DNA from: Bacillota bacterium
GTDB lineage: Bacteria; Bacillota; Clostridia; Lachnospirales; Anaerotignaceae
Length of the DNA: 64,000 nt
Reading direction: 5' to 3'
Assembly: GCA_022791155.1 (NCBI GenBank)
Contig: JAAVYN010000013.1
Coordinates: forward strand, 1 to 64,000
In this document: positions 31,016-39,361 of the stretch, piece by piece
How positions within the stretch are numbered: position 1 is the first letter of the stretch
Layout of the letters: each line of letters opens with the position of its first letter
The notes under the pieces: model-generated
Seen by the model: the letters and a program-made list of their open reading frames with translations, nothing else
The model's database searches: none
What the model was told of the DNA's origin: nothing
Made by a program: the position numbers and the translations under genes

Positions 31016-31324
31016 ATGGAAAAAAGTTTTTCAAAAATGCCTAAAAGGCGTGCTAACTGTTATAGAACACGGCGCCCGATGAAGGCTGAACCAGAAAATT
31101 CAAAAAGCGAAGGTTTTATGATGAGAGTATATGTGTGTGTGATACTTGTGGTGGCATGTTTGGCAATGTCCAAAATGGAAAATGAAAAAGCGGCCGAATT
31201 CAAAGGAAGGCTGAGGAATGCTCTTTCTGAAAGCATAACGGTTGAGGAGGCGCGTCAAATTGGACAGATGTGTGCTGAAAAAATTGTTGAGCTGAAAAAT
31301 GACGCTGAAAAGGCAAATAAATAG
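31016..31324 (+). CDS. Small single-pass membrane protein, unknown function
   Basis: A 102-residue product. The first 35 residues are very basic (KMPKRRANCYRTRRPMK), then one TM helix (MMRVYVCVILVVACLAM), then a charged helical tail (EEARQIGQMCAEKIVELKND). ATG at 31016 has GAGGTGGTGC upstream. The radical-SAM gene follows 139 nt later in the same direction. Not recognised; the coding call is supported by the ribosome binding site and composition. Confidence 0.6.
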   Translation: MEKSFSKMPKRRANCYRTRRPMKAEPENSKSEGFMMRVYVCVILVVACLAMSKMENEKAAEFKGRLRNALSESITVEEARQIGQMCAEKIVELKNDAEKANK

Positions 31325-31463
31325 AGCAATATACAAATGTTTGTGGTATACTGTATATTGATATTTAAGGTGGCACATGTTGGTTTGCCGCCACAATGAT
31401 TTTTGGCATTTGTTTTTTGCTGGCACGAGTGCGGCAGAATGCTGTTGCGGAGGATAAATTTTT

Positions 31464-33314
31464 ATGAAAAATGCTTTATCAGATGAAATACTTTTGAAAG
31501 TTGAAAAACCGGCGAGATATGTGGGGAACGAAATTAACATGGTTGTTAAAAATTTGGAGGACATTTCTGTCAGGTTTGCGTTCTGTTTCCCCGATGTATA
31601 TGAAGTTGGAATGAGTCATCTTGGTCTTCAGATACTTTACTATTTTCTGAACAGGAGAAAAGACACATATTGCGAGAGAGTGTTTGCGCCATGGACAGAT
31701 CTTGAAGTTCATATGCGCGAAAAAAACATTCCGCTTTTTGCGCTTGAAAGCCAGCAAAGCATTAAGGATTTTGATTTTGTTGGTTTCACTCTCCAATATG
31801 AACTTTGTTATACAAATGTTATAAACATGCTTGATTTGGCCGGGATACCAATTTTTTCGAAAGACAGAAAAGACGGCGATCCAATTATAATATGCGGCGG
31901 AAGCTGTGCATATAATCCAGAGCCTTTGGCCGATTTTGTTGACGTTTTTTATATGGGTGAAGGCGAGGTTTTGTATGACGAGATCATTGAGATATATAAA
32001 GCCAACAAGCTTTCAGGGGGAAGCAGAGATGAGTTTCTTGAAAAGATTTTGGAGCTTGACGGGCTTTATATACCTAAATATTATGACGTGAGCTATGACG
32101 GGACAGGTGTCATTTCATCATTTGGGCCAAACAGCCCAAAAGCGCGCAAAGTTATAAAAAAGGTCATAGTCAATGACATGGACAGTGTTTTTTATCCCGA
32201 AAAACAGCTTGTGCCGCTTATAGAAGTTGTTCATGACAGAGTGACACTTGAGCTTTTCAGAGGCTGCATAAGAGGCTGCCGGTTTTGTCAGGCCGGATTC
32301 ATATATCGCCCTGTGAGAGAAAAAAGGGCTGAAACACTGTTAAAACAAGCTGAAGAGCTTGTGAAAAATTCGGGACATGACGAAATTTCGCTCATATCGC
32401 TTAGCACAAGTGATTACACATGTTTTCCGCGTCTTGCAGAAGGGCTCATTGATGAATTCAGCAAAAAGTCGGTCAACATATCATTGCCGTCGCTTAGGAT
32501 AGATTCATTTTCTTTGGAACTTATGAAAAAAATACAGGAGGTTCGCAAAAGCAGCCTTACATTTGCTGCCGAGGCCGGAACACAGCGTTTGAGAAATGTC
32601 ATAAACAAAAATCTGACTGAAGATGACATTTTGAAAGGCTGCAAATTGGCTTTTGACGGCGGCTGGGAAAAAGTGAAGCTATATTTTATGCTTGGCCTTC
32701 CAACTGAAACTGAAGAAGACCTGAAGGGAATAGGAGAATTGACAGACAAAATTGTGGAGAAATATTTTGAGATACCCAAAGAACAAAGACAGCGCCCTGT
32801 CACAGTGAACGCAAGCGCTTCGTGCTTTGTTCCAAAACCATTCACACCGTTTCAATGGGATTCTCAGGACACATATGAGCAGTTTGGTGAAAAAGCAAAA
32901 ATTGCCAAAGACAGCGTGAAAAGGAAACAAGTTCGCTTCACATATCACAACACAAAAATGAGCTCTTTGGAAGGCGTCATGGCACGCGGTGACAGGCGGC
33001 TTGGACAAGCCATTTACAAAGCATGGGAAAACGGCTGCCGCTATGACGGCTGGACAGACAAGTTCTTTTGGGAAGGCTGGGTGAAAGCGTTTGAAGACAG
33101 TGGAATTGATCCCGCTTTCTATGCCAACAGAAAAAGAGAATATGACGAAATATTGCCATGGGATCACATTGACGTTGGTGTCAGCCGCAAATTTCTTGTG
33201 GAAGAAAGAGAAAGAGCGGCAAGTGGCACCACAACACCAAACTGCCGCGAGAAATGCTCTGGCTGCGGCGCGGCTTCTTTTGGAGGAGGTGTTTGTTTTG
33301 AACACAGCATATAG
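31464..33314 (+). CDS. B12-binding-type radical SAM protein (TIGR03960-like)
   Basis: A 616-residue radical SAM protein. The N-terminal 200 residues have the cobalamin-binding-like fold (FCFPDVYEVGMSHLGLQILY). The cluster motif is FRGCIRGCRFCQAGF (CxxxCxxC), and the strand ASCFVPKPFTPFQWD follows in the TIM barrel. The C-terminus has a Cys cluster CREKCSGCGA. Proteins of this type are commonly paired with the gene that follows and with RNase G; the substrate is unknown, probably rRNA or tRNA. ATG at 31464 has GCGGAGGAT upstream. Confidence 0.9.
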   Translation: MKNALSDEILLKVEKPARYVGNEINMVVKNLEDISVRFAFCFPDVYEVGMSHLGLQILYYFLNRRKDTYCERVFAPWTDLEVHMREKNIPLFALESQQSIKDFDFVGFTLQYELCYTNVINMLDLAGIPIFSKDRKDGDPIIICGGSCAYNPEPLADFVDVFYMGEGEVLYDEIIEIYKANKLSGGSRDEFLEKILELDGLYIPKYYDVSYDGTGVISSFGPNSPKARKVIKKVIVNDMDSVFYPEKQLVPLIEVVHDRVTLELFRGCIRGCRFCQAGFIYRPVREKRAETLLKQAEELVKNSGHDEISLISLSTSDYTCFPRLAEGLIDEFSKKSVNISLPSLRIDSFSLELMKKIQEVRKSSLTFAAEAGTQRLRNVINKNLTEDDILKGCKLAFDGGWEKVKLYFMLGLPTETEEDLKGIGELTDKIVEKYFEIPKEQRQRPVTVNASASCFVPKPFTPFQWDSQDTYEQFGEKAKIAKDSVKRKQVRFTYHNTKMSSLEGVMARGDRRLGQAIYKAWENGCRYDGWTDKFFWEGWVKAFEDSGIDPAFYANRKREYDEILPWDHIDVGVSRKFLVEERERAASGTTTPNCREKCSGCGAASFGGGVCFEHSI

Positions 33315-33987
33315 ATTTAAGTTTTCAAAGGGTGACGGCGTGAAGTTTATAGGTCATTTGGATGTCATGAAGGTTTTTCAGCGGGCAATGAAAAGAGCCG
33401 GGCTTCCAATTGCATATTCTCAGGGCTTCAATCCTCATCAGCTTTTGGCGTTTGCGGCTCCTTTGCCTTTGGGATATACAAGTGATGGGGAATATGGCGA
33501 TTTCAGACTCACTGAAGAAGTTTCAGCAAATGAAGTTGTTGAAAAATTGAATGCTGCTCTTCCGCGGGACATGGCTGTGACAAAAGTTATAACGCTTAAG
33601 GAAGGAGCCAAAAACACAATGGCAAGTCTTTGCGCGGCGGAATATATGGCATGCTTCAATGGCCTTGTTTCAGACATGGACATTGAACGTGAAATTGAAA
33701 ATTTTTTGAAGAAAGATGAAATATTTGTTATGAAAAAAACAAAAAAAGGCATAAAAGAAACGGACATAAAGCCGGATATAATAAAACTTTGGAAAATTGA
33801 AGGCGGAATTGGAATGGTTGTCAGCGCCGGAAGCATTAGAAACATAAAGCCAGAAAGCGTTGCAGAGGGGTTTTCCAGCCATATTGAAAAAGAATTTGAC
33901 AAATATAAAATGACGTTCAAGAGGGTGGACATGTTCATGAATGACGGAAATGCGCTTGTTCCTCTTATGAAAGGTGTGGAAAGATGA
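33298..33987 (+). CDS. Radical SAM-associated protein (DUF2344/TIGR03936-like)
   Basis: A 229-residue protein that partners the preceding radical SAM enzyme; in some bacteria the two are fused. YRFKFSKGDGVKFIGHLDVMKVFQRAMKRAGLPIAYSQGFNPH is the family opening. TTG at 33298 is chosen because GGAGGAGG ends about 9 nt upstream; the frame opens much earlier inside the neighbour. It overlaps that gene by 17 nt and the next by 4 nt (ATGA), so the three are translationally coupled. Function unknown. Confidence 0.88.
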   Translation: MNTAYRFKFSKGDGVKFIGHLDVMKVFQRAMKRAGLPIAYSQGFNPHQLLAFAAPLPLGYTSDGEYGDFRLTEEVSANEVVEKLNAALPRDMAVTKVITLKEGAKNTMASLCAAEYMACFNGLVSDMDIEREIENFLKKDEIFVMKKTKKGIKETDIKPDIIKLWKIEGGIGMVVSAGSIRNIKPESVAEGFSSHIEKEFDKYKMTFKRVDMFMNDGNALVPLMKGVER

Positions 33988-35390
33988 AAAGAATTCTTGT
34001 TGACTCATCAAATCTTCACACAAAAGTTGGGTATGTCGAAAATGGCGAGCTGATTGAATTTGTGTATGAAAGTGAATGTGAAAAAAGTTTAGTGGGGAAT
34101 ATTTATGCAGGAAGAGTGACTTCTGTTCACAAAGGAATGCAGGCATGTTTCATTGACATTGGGCAGAAAAAAAGTGCTTATATGACCATTTCTAATAACA
34201 GCAGCGTAAAAACAGGTTCACAAATCATTGTTCAGGTGCAGAAAGATGCTTCTGGTGCAAAGGGTGCGGGCGTCACCGACAAAATTTCATTCCCTGGGAA
34301 ATTTGTTGTTCTCATACCCAATGATGGCGGCAACATTGGCGTGTCCAACAAAATAAACGGGGCTGAAGAAAGAGAAAGAATAAGAGAAATTGCCTCAAAA
34401 GCTGTGCCCGAAGGATATGGAATGATTGTGCGCACTGAGGGCGAGGGAAAAACATTTGATGAGTTCAAAGAAGAAAGCGAATGCCTTAAAAAGCTGTGCG
34501 AAACTGTGCTGAACTCGGGGAGATATATAAAGGCGCCAGCACTTTTGCACAGCGAGGGAAGCGCCGCAGTCAAGGCAGCGCGAGATCTTTTTGGAGATGA
34601 TGTTGACGAGATCGTGCTTAATGATGTTGAAGAATATAACGCTGTTAAAAATGGAACTCATAACCGGCCTGAAAGAGTTGTTTTTTATGACAGCCCTGTG
34701 CCCATGTTTGAAAACTATTTTGTTCAAAGTCAGGCTGACAAGATATTTGGCAAAAAAGTTTGGCTCAAAAGCGGCGGCTTCATTATCATAGAACAAACGG
34801 AAGCATGTGTTGTGATAGATGTTAACACTGGAAAATATACAGGCAAAAGAGATTTTCAGGAAACAATTTTGAAAACGAACATTGAGGCCGCTGCTGAAAT
34901 AGCAAAACAGCTGCGGCTTAGAAACCTTTCAGGAATGATTATTGTTGACTTCATAGACATGAAGCATGATGAAAACAAAAAGATTTTGCGCGCCGCGTTG
35001 GAGCGTGCTGTCAGAAAGGACAGAATAAAAACAACGGTTGTTGGCCTCACCGAACTTGGGCTCATGCAGATCACAAGAAAGAAAACAAGTGTTCCTGTTG
35101 CGGCAAAAATTATGGAAGAATGCCGTTTTTGCCATGGGCACGGAAGTGTTCCGGCCACTGCATATATTGCAGGCGAAATGCGCCGCCGTGCTTCAGCTGT
35201 TCTTTCGCAGACAATTTATAATAAAGTCACGGTTTTTGCAAACAAAAAGCTTCTTTGCGCATTTGCTGGTGAAAATGACGTTTTTTTGAATGAATTGGAA
35301 AAAAAGCACTCTGCCAAAGTTGTCATGGAAGAAAAAGAAATGCTGTCTGAACATTTTGAAGTTAAAGGTGAAAAAGACGAAAAAATTTAG
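33984..35390 (+). CDS. rng: Ribonuclease E/G family protein
   Basis: A 468-residue single-strand endoribonuclease for rRNA maturation and mRNA decay. The S1 domain is at residues 38-120 (GNIYAGRVTSVHKGMQACFIDIG). The catalytic DNase-I-like domain has VVIDVNTGKYTG and IIVDFIDM, whose Asp residues bind Mg2+. CRFCHGHG supplies the Zn-link Cys pair. ATG at 33984 overlaps the previous stop. Length matches RNase G rather than the longer RNase E. In many Clostridia the L21/L27 genes follow; here purM does. Confidence 0.93.
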   Translation: MKRILVDSSNLHTKVGYVENGELIEFVYESECEKSLVGNIYAGRVTSVHKGMQACFIDIGQKKSAYMTISNNSSVKTGSQIIVQVQKDASGAKGAGVTDKISFPGKFVVLIPNDGGNIGVSNKINGAEERERIREIASKAVPEGYGMIVRTEGEGKTFDEFKEESECLKKLCETVLNSGRYIKAPALLHSEGSAAVKAARDLFGDDVDEIVLNDVEEYNAVKNGTHNRPERVVFYDSPVPMFENYFVQSQADKIFGKKVWLKSGGFIIIEQTEACVVIDVNTGKYTGKRDFQETILKTNIEAAAEIAKQLRLRNLSGMIIVDFIDMKHDENKKILRAALERAVRKDRIKTTVVGLTELGLMQITRKKTSVPVAAKIMEECRFCHGHGSVPATAYIAGEMRRRASAVLSQTIYNKVTVFANKKLLCAFAGENDVFLNELEKKHSAKVVMEEKEMLSEHFEVKGEKDEKI

Positions 35391-35445
35391 CGCCATATCT
35401 ATATGCATGAGCCATGCTTGAGAAAACGTCAGAAACCGCCTTTTC

Positions 35446-35474
35446 TTGACTTTTATAGTGGTCTATATTAAAAT
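35446..35474 (+). promoter_or_regulatory. Promoter of the purMND operon
   Basis: TTGACT at 35446-35451, 17-nt spacer, TAAAAT at 35469-35474. The leader is short (about 55 nt), too short for a purine riboswitch. Confidence 0.7.
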
Positions 35475-35535
35475 AAATCAAGATAAAATTTGATAAATTA
35501 TAACGATTTTCTTCAAAACTGAGGGGGAAGTGTAA

Positions 35536-36576
35536 ATGGGTCTTGAATATAAAAATGCCGGAGTTGACGTTGAGGCAGGATATAAGGCTGTGAAACTGAT
35601 GGGTGAGCATGTCAAAAGCACTTTCAGGCCAGAAGTGCTGACAGATATTGGCGGTTTTGGCGGACTTTTCTCATTGGGCGGAATCAACATGAAAGAGCCT
35701 GTGCTCATCAGTGGAACTGACGGTGTGGGCACAAAGCTGAAACTTGCTTTTGTGCAAAACCGTCATGACACAGTTGGAATTGACTGCGTGGCCATGTGCG
35801 TCAACGACATAATATGCAGTGGCGCCCAGCCATTGTTCTTTCTTGACTACATTGCATGCGGAAAGAATGTTCCAGAAAAAATAGCCGAGATTGTGAGTGG
35901 CGTGGCAGACGGGTGTCGTCAGAGCGGCTGCGCGCTCATAGGCGGCGAAACTGCTGAAATGCCAGGGTTCTATCCTGAAGATGAATATGACATGGCGGGC
36001 TTTGCTGTTGGAATTGTTGAAAAAAGCGACATCATAAATGGCGAAAAAATTGTGGAAGGTGATGTCATTGTTGGCCTTCCCTCCAGTGGCGTTCATTCCA
36101 ATGGCTATTCGCTTGTGAGAAAGGTTTTTGAGCCAATTGAGAAATGGGCAGGGGAGTATGTGGAAGAACTTGGGAAAACTGTTGGCGAAGAGCTTCTCAC
36201 ACCAACAAAAATATATGCCAAAGAAATACTCAGCCTCATTAAAAAAGTTGAAATTAAAGGGATAAGCAACATCACAGGCGGCGGATTCATTGAAAATATT
36301 CCGCGGTGTCTTCCAAAGGGCAAAGGGCTTTGCGCCGTGATTGAGGAGGGAACATGGCCTGTTCTTCCTATATTTGATGTCATGCAAAAGCGTGGTGAAA
36401 TTGATCGTGCTCATATGTATAACACATTCAACATGGGGATTGGAATGGTCATTGTTGTTTCGAAGGAAAATGCTGAAAAGCTTGTGAAAGCTGTTGAAGA
36501 AATGGGTGAAAAGGCTTATATTATAGGCAAAATAGCCGCTGACACTGAAAAAGAGGTTGAAGTATGCTTAAAATAG
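35536..36576 (+). CDS. purM: Phosphoribosylformylglycinamidine cyclo-ligase (AIR synthetase)
   Basis: Closes the imidazole ring of AIR in purine synthesis, using ATP. The 346-residue length is normal. Family motifs: [61 protein letters not shown] and [14 protein letters not shown] at 35536 follows GAGGGGGAAGTGT. First gene of purM-purN-purD; the end overlaps purN by 13 nt. Confidence 0.97.
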   Translation: MGLEYKNAGVDVEAGYKAVKLMGEHVKSTFRPEVLTDIGGFGGLFSLGGINMKEPVLISGTDGVGTKLKLAFVQNRHDTVGIDCVAMCVNDIICSGAQPLFFLDYIACGKNVPEKIAEIVSGVADGCRQSGCALIGGETAEMPGFYPEDEYDMAGFAVGIVEKSDIINGEKIVEGDVIVGLPSSGVHSNGYSLVRKVFEPIEKWAGEYVEELGKTVGEELLTPTKIYAKEILSLIKKVEIKGISNITGGGFIENIPRCLPKGKGLCAVIEEGTWPVLPIFDVMQKRGEIDRAHMYNTFNMGIGMVIVVSKENAEKLVKAVEEMGEKAYIIGKIAADTEKEVEVCLK

Positions 36577-37190
36577 GAGTTCTTGTTTCCGGCGGGGGAA
36601 CAAATTTGCAGGCCATAATAGACGCAATTGAAAGCGGATATATAAGCAATGCTGAAATAGCAGCTGTTGTAAGCAGCAATGAAAAAGCCTATGCTTTGGA
36701 ACGCGCCAAAAAACATGGAATAAACAGCATATGCATCAAAAAAAGTGACTATTCCAGTTTTGACGGATATATGGATGCCATGGCTGACTATCTTGAAAAC
36801 ATTGGAGCAGAGCTTGTTGTGCTTGCCGGATTTATGACTGTGCTTGGAGAACGGTTTGTAAAGCGTTTCGAAAATAGAATAATAAATATTCATCCCTCGC
36901 TTATACCCTCGTTCTGCGGCGATGGATATTATGGACTGAAGGTTCATGCGGCGGCACTTGAACGCGGTGTCAAGGTCACGGGGGCCACAGTTCATTTTGT
37001 GAATGAAGAAACTGATGGCGGGCCGATTATAATTCAGAAAGCTGTTTATATAAACGACAGCGATACGCCTGAAACGTTGCAAAAAAGAGTTATGGAAGAA
37101 GCTGAGTGGAAGATATTTCCGGAAGCTGTTAAGCTGATAAGTGAAAAAAAGATAAGCATCAGCAAAGGAAAGGTTTGGAGGGCTGAATAG
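36564..37190 (+). CDS. purN: Phosphoribosylglycinamide formyltransferase
   Basis: Transfers formyl from 10-formyl-THF to GAR. The 208-residue product has the nucleotide-binding start [15 protein letters not shown], the catalytic [10 protein letters not shown] (Asn, His) and [16 protein letters not shown] (Asp). ATG at 36564 lies inside the end of purM with GAGG upstream, and the stop abuts the purD start with no gap. Confidence 0.96.
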   Translation: MLKIGVLVSGGGTNLQAIIDAIESGYISNAEIAAVVSSNEKAYALERAKKHGINSICIKKSDYSSFDGYMDAMADYLENIGAELVVLAGFMTVLGERFVKRFENRIINIHPSLIPSFCGDGYYGLKVHAAALERGVKVTGATVHFVNEETDGGPIIIQKAVYINDSDTPETLQKRVMEEAEWKIFPEAVKLISEKKISISKGKVWRAE

Positions 37191-38450
37191 ATGAAAATTT
37201 TGATTGTAGGCGGCGGCGGAAGGGAACATGTCATGGCATGGAAGCTGGCAAAAAGCCCAAAAGTTGACAAGATATACTGCGCTCCCGGAAATGCCGGAAT
37301 TTCTCAAATTGCGGAATGTGTGAACATAGGCGTTATGGAATTTGACAAACTCATTGCTTTTGTGAAAGACAAAGGCATTGATTTCACTGTGATAGGCATG
37401 GATGATCCGCTTGTGGGCGGAATTGTTGACGCATTTGAAAATGAGGGGCTCAAAGTTTTTGGCCCAAGGAAGAATGCCGCCATCATTGAAGGGAGCAAGG
37501 CTTTTTCAAAAGACTTGATGAAAAAGTATGGCATACCAACAGCGAAATATGAAGTTTTTGATGATTGCCAAAAAGCATCGGAATATGTCAAAAAACAAAA
37601 CATGCCAATTGTTGTGAAAGCTGATGGACTGGCATTGGGGAAAGGCGTTTTGATTTGCTTCACAGTTGAAGAAGCGCTTGCAGCCATAAACGAAATTATG
37701 GTTGACAAAAAGTTTGGAGCCTCTGGAAGCTGTGTTGTCATTGAGGAATTTCTCACGGGGCAGGAAGTTTCGGTTCTTTCTTTCTGTGACGGAAAAACGG
37801 TTGTTCCCATGGTTTCGGCTCAAGATCACAAAAGGGCGCTTGATTTTGACAAAGGGCTCAACACAGGCGGCATGGGCACGTTTTCGCCAAGCCGCATATA
37901 CACAAAAGAAGTTGCTGCAAAGTGCATGGAAGAAATTTTTGTGCCGACAGTGGCGGCCATGGCCAACGAGGGGCGGCCGTTTGTTGGCGTTTTATACTTT
38001 GGGCTTATGCTCACAGAAAATGGAATGAAAGTTATTGAATATAACGCACGTTTTGGCGATCCTGAAGCTCAGGTTGTTTTGCCAAGGCTCAAAACTGACT
38101 TGATTGACATTATGGAAGCGTGCGTTGAAGGAAAATTGAGTGAGATCGACATTCAATGGCATGACAATGCGGCAGTCTGCGTTGTGCTTGCCAGCGGCGG
38201 CTATCCTCAAAGCTATGAAAAAGGGTTTGAAATTACGGGCCTTGGCGAAATTGAAAAACGTGATGACATTGTTGTTTTCCATGCCGGAACAACTTTGAAA
38301 GACGGAAAATTTGTCACCAACGGCGGCCGCGTTTTGGGAATCACGGGGATAGGCCCAAATCTTGATGCAGCGATAAAAATCGCTTATGAGGGCGTTGAAA
38401 AAGTTGATTTTGAAAAGAAACATTTCAGACATGATATTGGTATAAAATAA
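37191..38450 (+). CDS. purD: Phosphoribosylamine-glycine ligase
   Basis: Makes GAR from phosphoribosylamine and glycine with ATP. The 419-residue ATP-grasp enzyme shows MKILIVGGGGREHVMAWKL, VKADGLALGKGV, DHKRALDFDKGLNTGGMGTFSP and YNARFGDPEAQV. Length is usual. ATG at 37191 directly follows the purN stop; GGAGGG is upstream. Last gene of the operon; the terminator is at 38458-38497. Confidence 0.97.
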   Translation: MKILIVGGGGREHVMAWKLAKSPKVDKIYCAPGNAGISQIAECVNIGVMEFDKLIAFVKDKGIDFTVIGMDDPLVGGIVDAFENEGLKVFGPRKNAAIIEGSKAFSKDLMKKYGIPTAKYEVFDDCQKASEYVKKQNMPIVVKADGLALGKGVLICFTVEEALAAINEIMVDKKFGASGSCVVIEEFLTGQEVSVLSFCDGKTVVPMVSAQDHKRALDFDKGLNTGGMGTFSPSRIYTKEVAAKCMEEIFVPTVAAMANEGRPFVGVLYFGLMLTENGMKVIEYNARFGDPEAQVVLPRLKTDLIDIMEACVEGKLSEIDIQWHDNAAVCVVLASGGYPQSYEKGFEITGLGEIEKRDDIVVFHAGTTLKDGKFVTNGGRVLGITGIGPNLDAAIKIAYEGVEKVDFEKKHFRHDIGIK

Positions 38451-38457
38451 ACGGCAT

Positions 38458-38497
38458 AAGCATTATGACGCGTTTTGACGGGTTATAGTGCTTTTTC
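38458..38497 (+). terminator. Terminator of the purine operon
   Basis: 12-bp stem AAGCATTATGAC/GTTATAGTGCTT (two G-U), followed by TTT. Confidence 0.75.
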
Positions 38498-38519
38498 GCT
38501 TAATTAGGAGGATTTGTGT

Positions 38520-39104
38520 ATGGAAGAAAGCCGTTTTGAGAAGCAAATGAAGTTCCTTCTTGAAATTGACAAGGCAAAGAAAGTTTGCAGACAAACATAT
38601 GTTTCTGACAAAAGCCGGTTTGAAAATGATGCAGAGCACAGCTGGCACGCATGTGTCATGGCAGCCGTGCTGAAAGAATATTTCCCTGAGGCCGATTTGC
38701 TGAAAGCCATGACAATGATGCTCATTCATGACATTGTTGAAATTTATGCTGGCGACACATATTGCTATGACAGCAATGCCAACAAAGACAAAGAAGAAAG
38801 AGAACTTAATTCGGCACAAATGATATATGGCCTTCTTCCAGAAGACCAGAGAAAAGAATTTTTTGATATATGGAATGAGTTTGAAACTGGCGATTCTCCA
38901 GAGGCTGAATTTTGCCGTGTTCTTGACCGCCTTCAGCCAACAATGCTCAATCAGGCAACGGGGTTCACATCATGGAAAGAACATGGTGTCAAAAAACAGC
39001 AGATAATTGAAAGGAACAAAATTGCAATTGACAGGCCCGAACCAATTGGCGGCTATATCAGAAGCATTATAGAAAATGCTGAAAAGAACGGTTTTATAAA
39101 ATGA
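38520..39104 (+). CDS. HD-domain phosphohydrolase
   Basis: A 194-residue protein of the HD family close to 5'-deoxynucleotidases of the YfbR type. The metal residues are seen as ENDAEHSWHACVMAAVL and MLIHDIVEIYAGDTY. It probably removes phosphate from nucleoside monophosphates, though the exact substrate is not readable. ATG at 38520 has TTAGGAGGAT upstream. It lies after the purine terminator and 13 nt before the small [2Fe-2S] gene, so it may be the first gene of the hydrogenase operon. Confidence 0.85.
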   Translation: MEESRFEKQMKFLLEIDKAKKVCRQTYVSDKSRFENDAEHSWHACVMAAVLKEYFPEADLLKAMTMMLIHDIVEIYAGDTYCYDSNANKDKEERELNSAQMIYGLLPEDQRKEFFDIWNEFETGDSPEAEFCRVLDRLQPTMLNQATGFTSWKEHGVKKQQIIERNKIAIDRPEPIGGYIRSIIENAEKNGFIK

Positions 39105-39117
39105 AAGGAGATTTTTT

Positions 39118-39360
39118 ATGGATATTCAAGTTTGCATAGGAAGTGTGTGCCATCTCAAGGGCTCTTATGAGATTATAAACAAGCTGAGAGATCTTATAGA
39201 CAACAACAAACTGAGCGACAAATTCAAAATTAAAGCCGCGTTTTGTCTTGGGCAGTGCACAGGCGCTGTGTGTGTGAAGTTTGACGAAAAAATATATTCA
39301 TTGCAGCCTGAAACGGTTGAAGGATTTTTTGAAACAGTTATCAAAGAAAAGGTGAGCTGA
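39118..39360 (+). CDS. Thioredoxin-like [2Fe-2S] ferredoxin (NuoE-like, 80 aa)
   Basis: An 80-residue protein with the four-Cys pattern of the thioredoxin-like [2Fe-2S] family: C6-x4-C11 (CIGSVCHLKGS) and C43-x3-C47 (CLGQCTG). It matches the C-terminal half of NuoE/HydC-type subunits and probably carries electrons for the neighbouring hydrogenases. ATG at 39118 has AAAGGAGA upstream. Its stop almost touches the next gene's start (2 nt gap), so translation is coupled. Position corresponds to hfsA in Thermoanaerobacterium-type clusters. Confidence 0.88.
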   Translation: MDIQVCIGSVCHLKGSYEIINKLRDLIDNNKLSDKFKIKAAFCLGQCTGAVCVKFDEKIYSLQPETVEGFFETVIKEKVS

Positions 39361-39361
39361 T

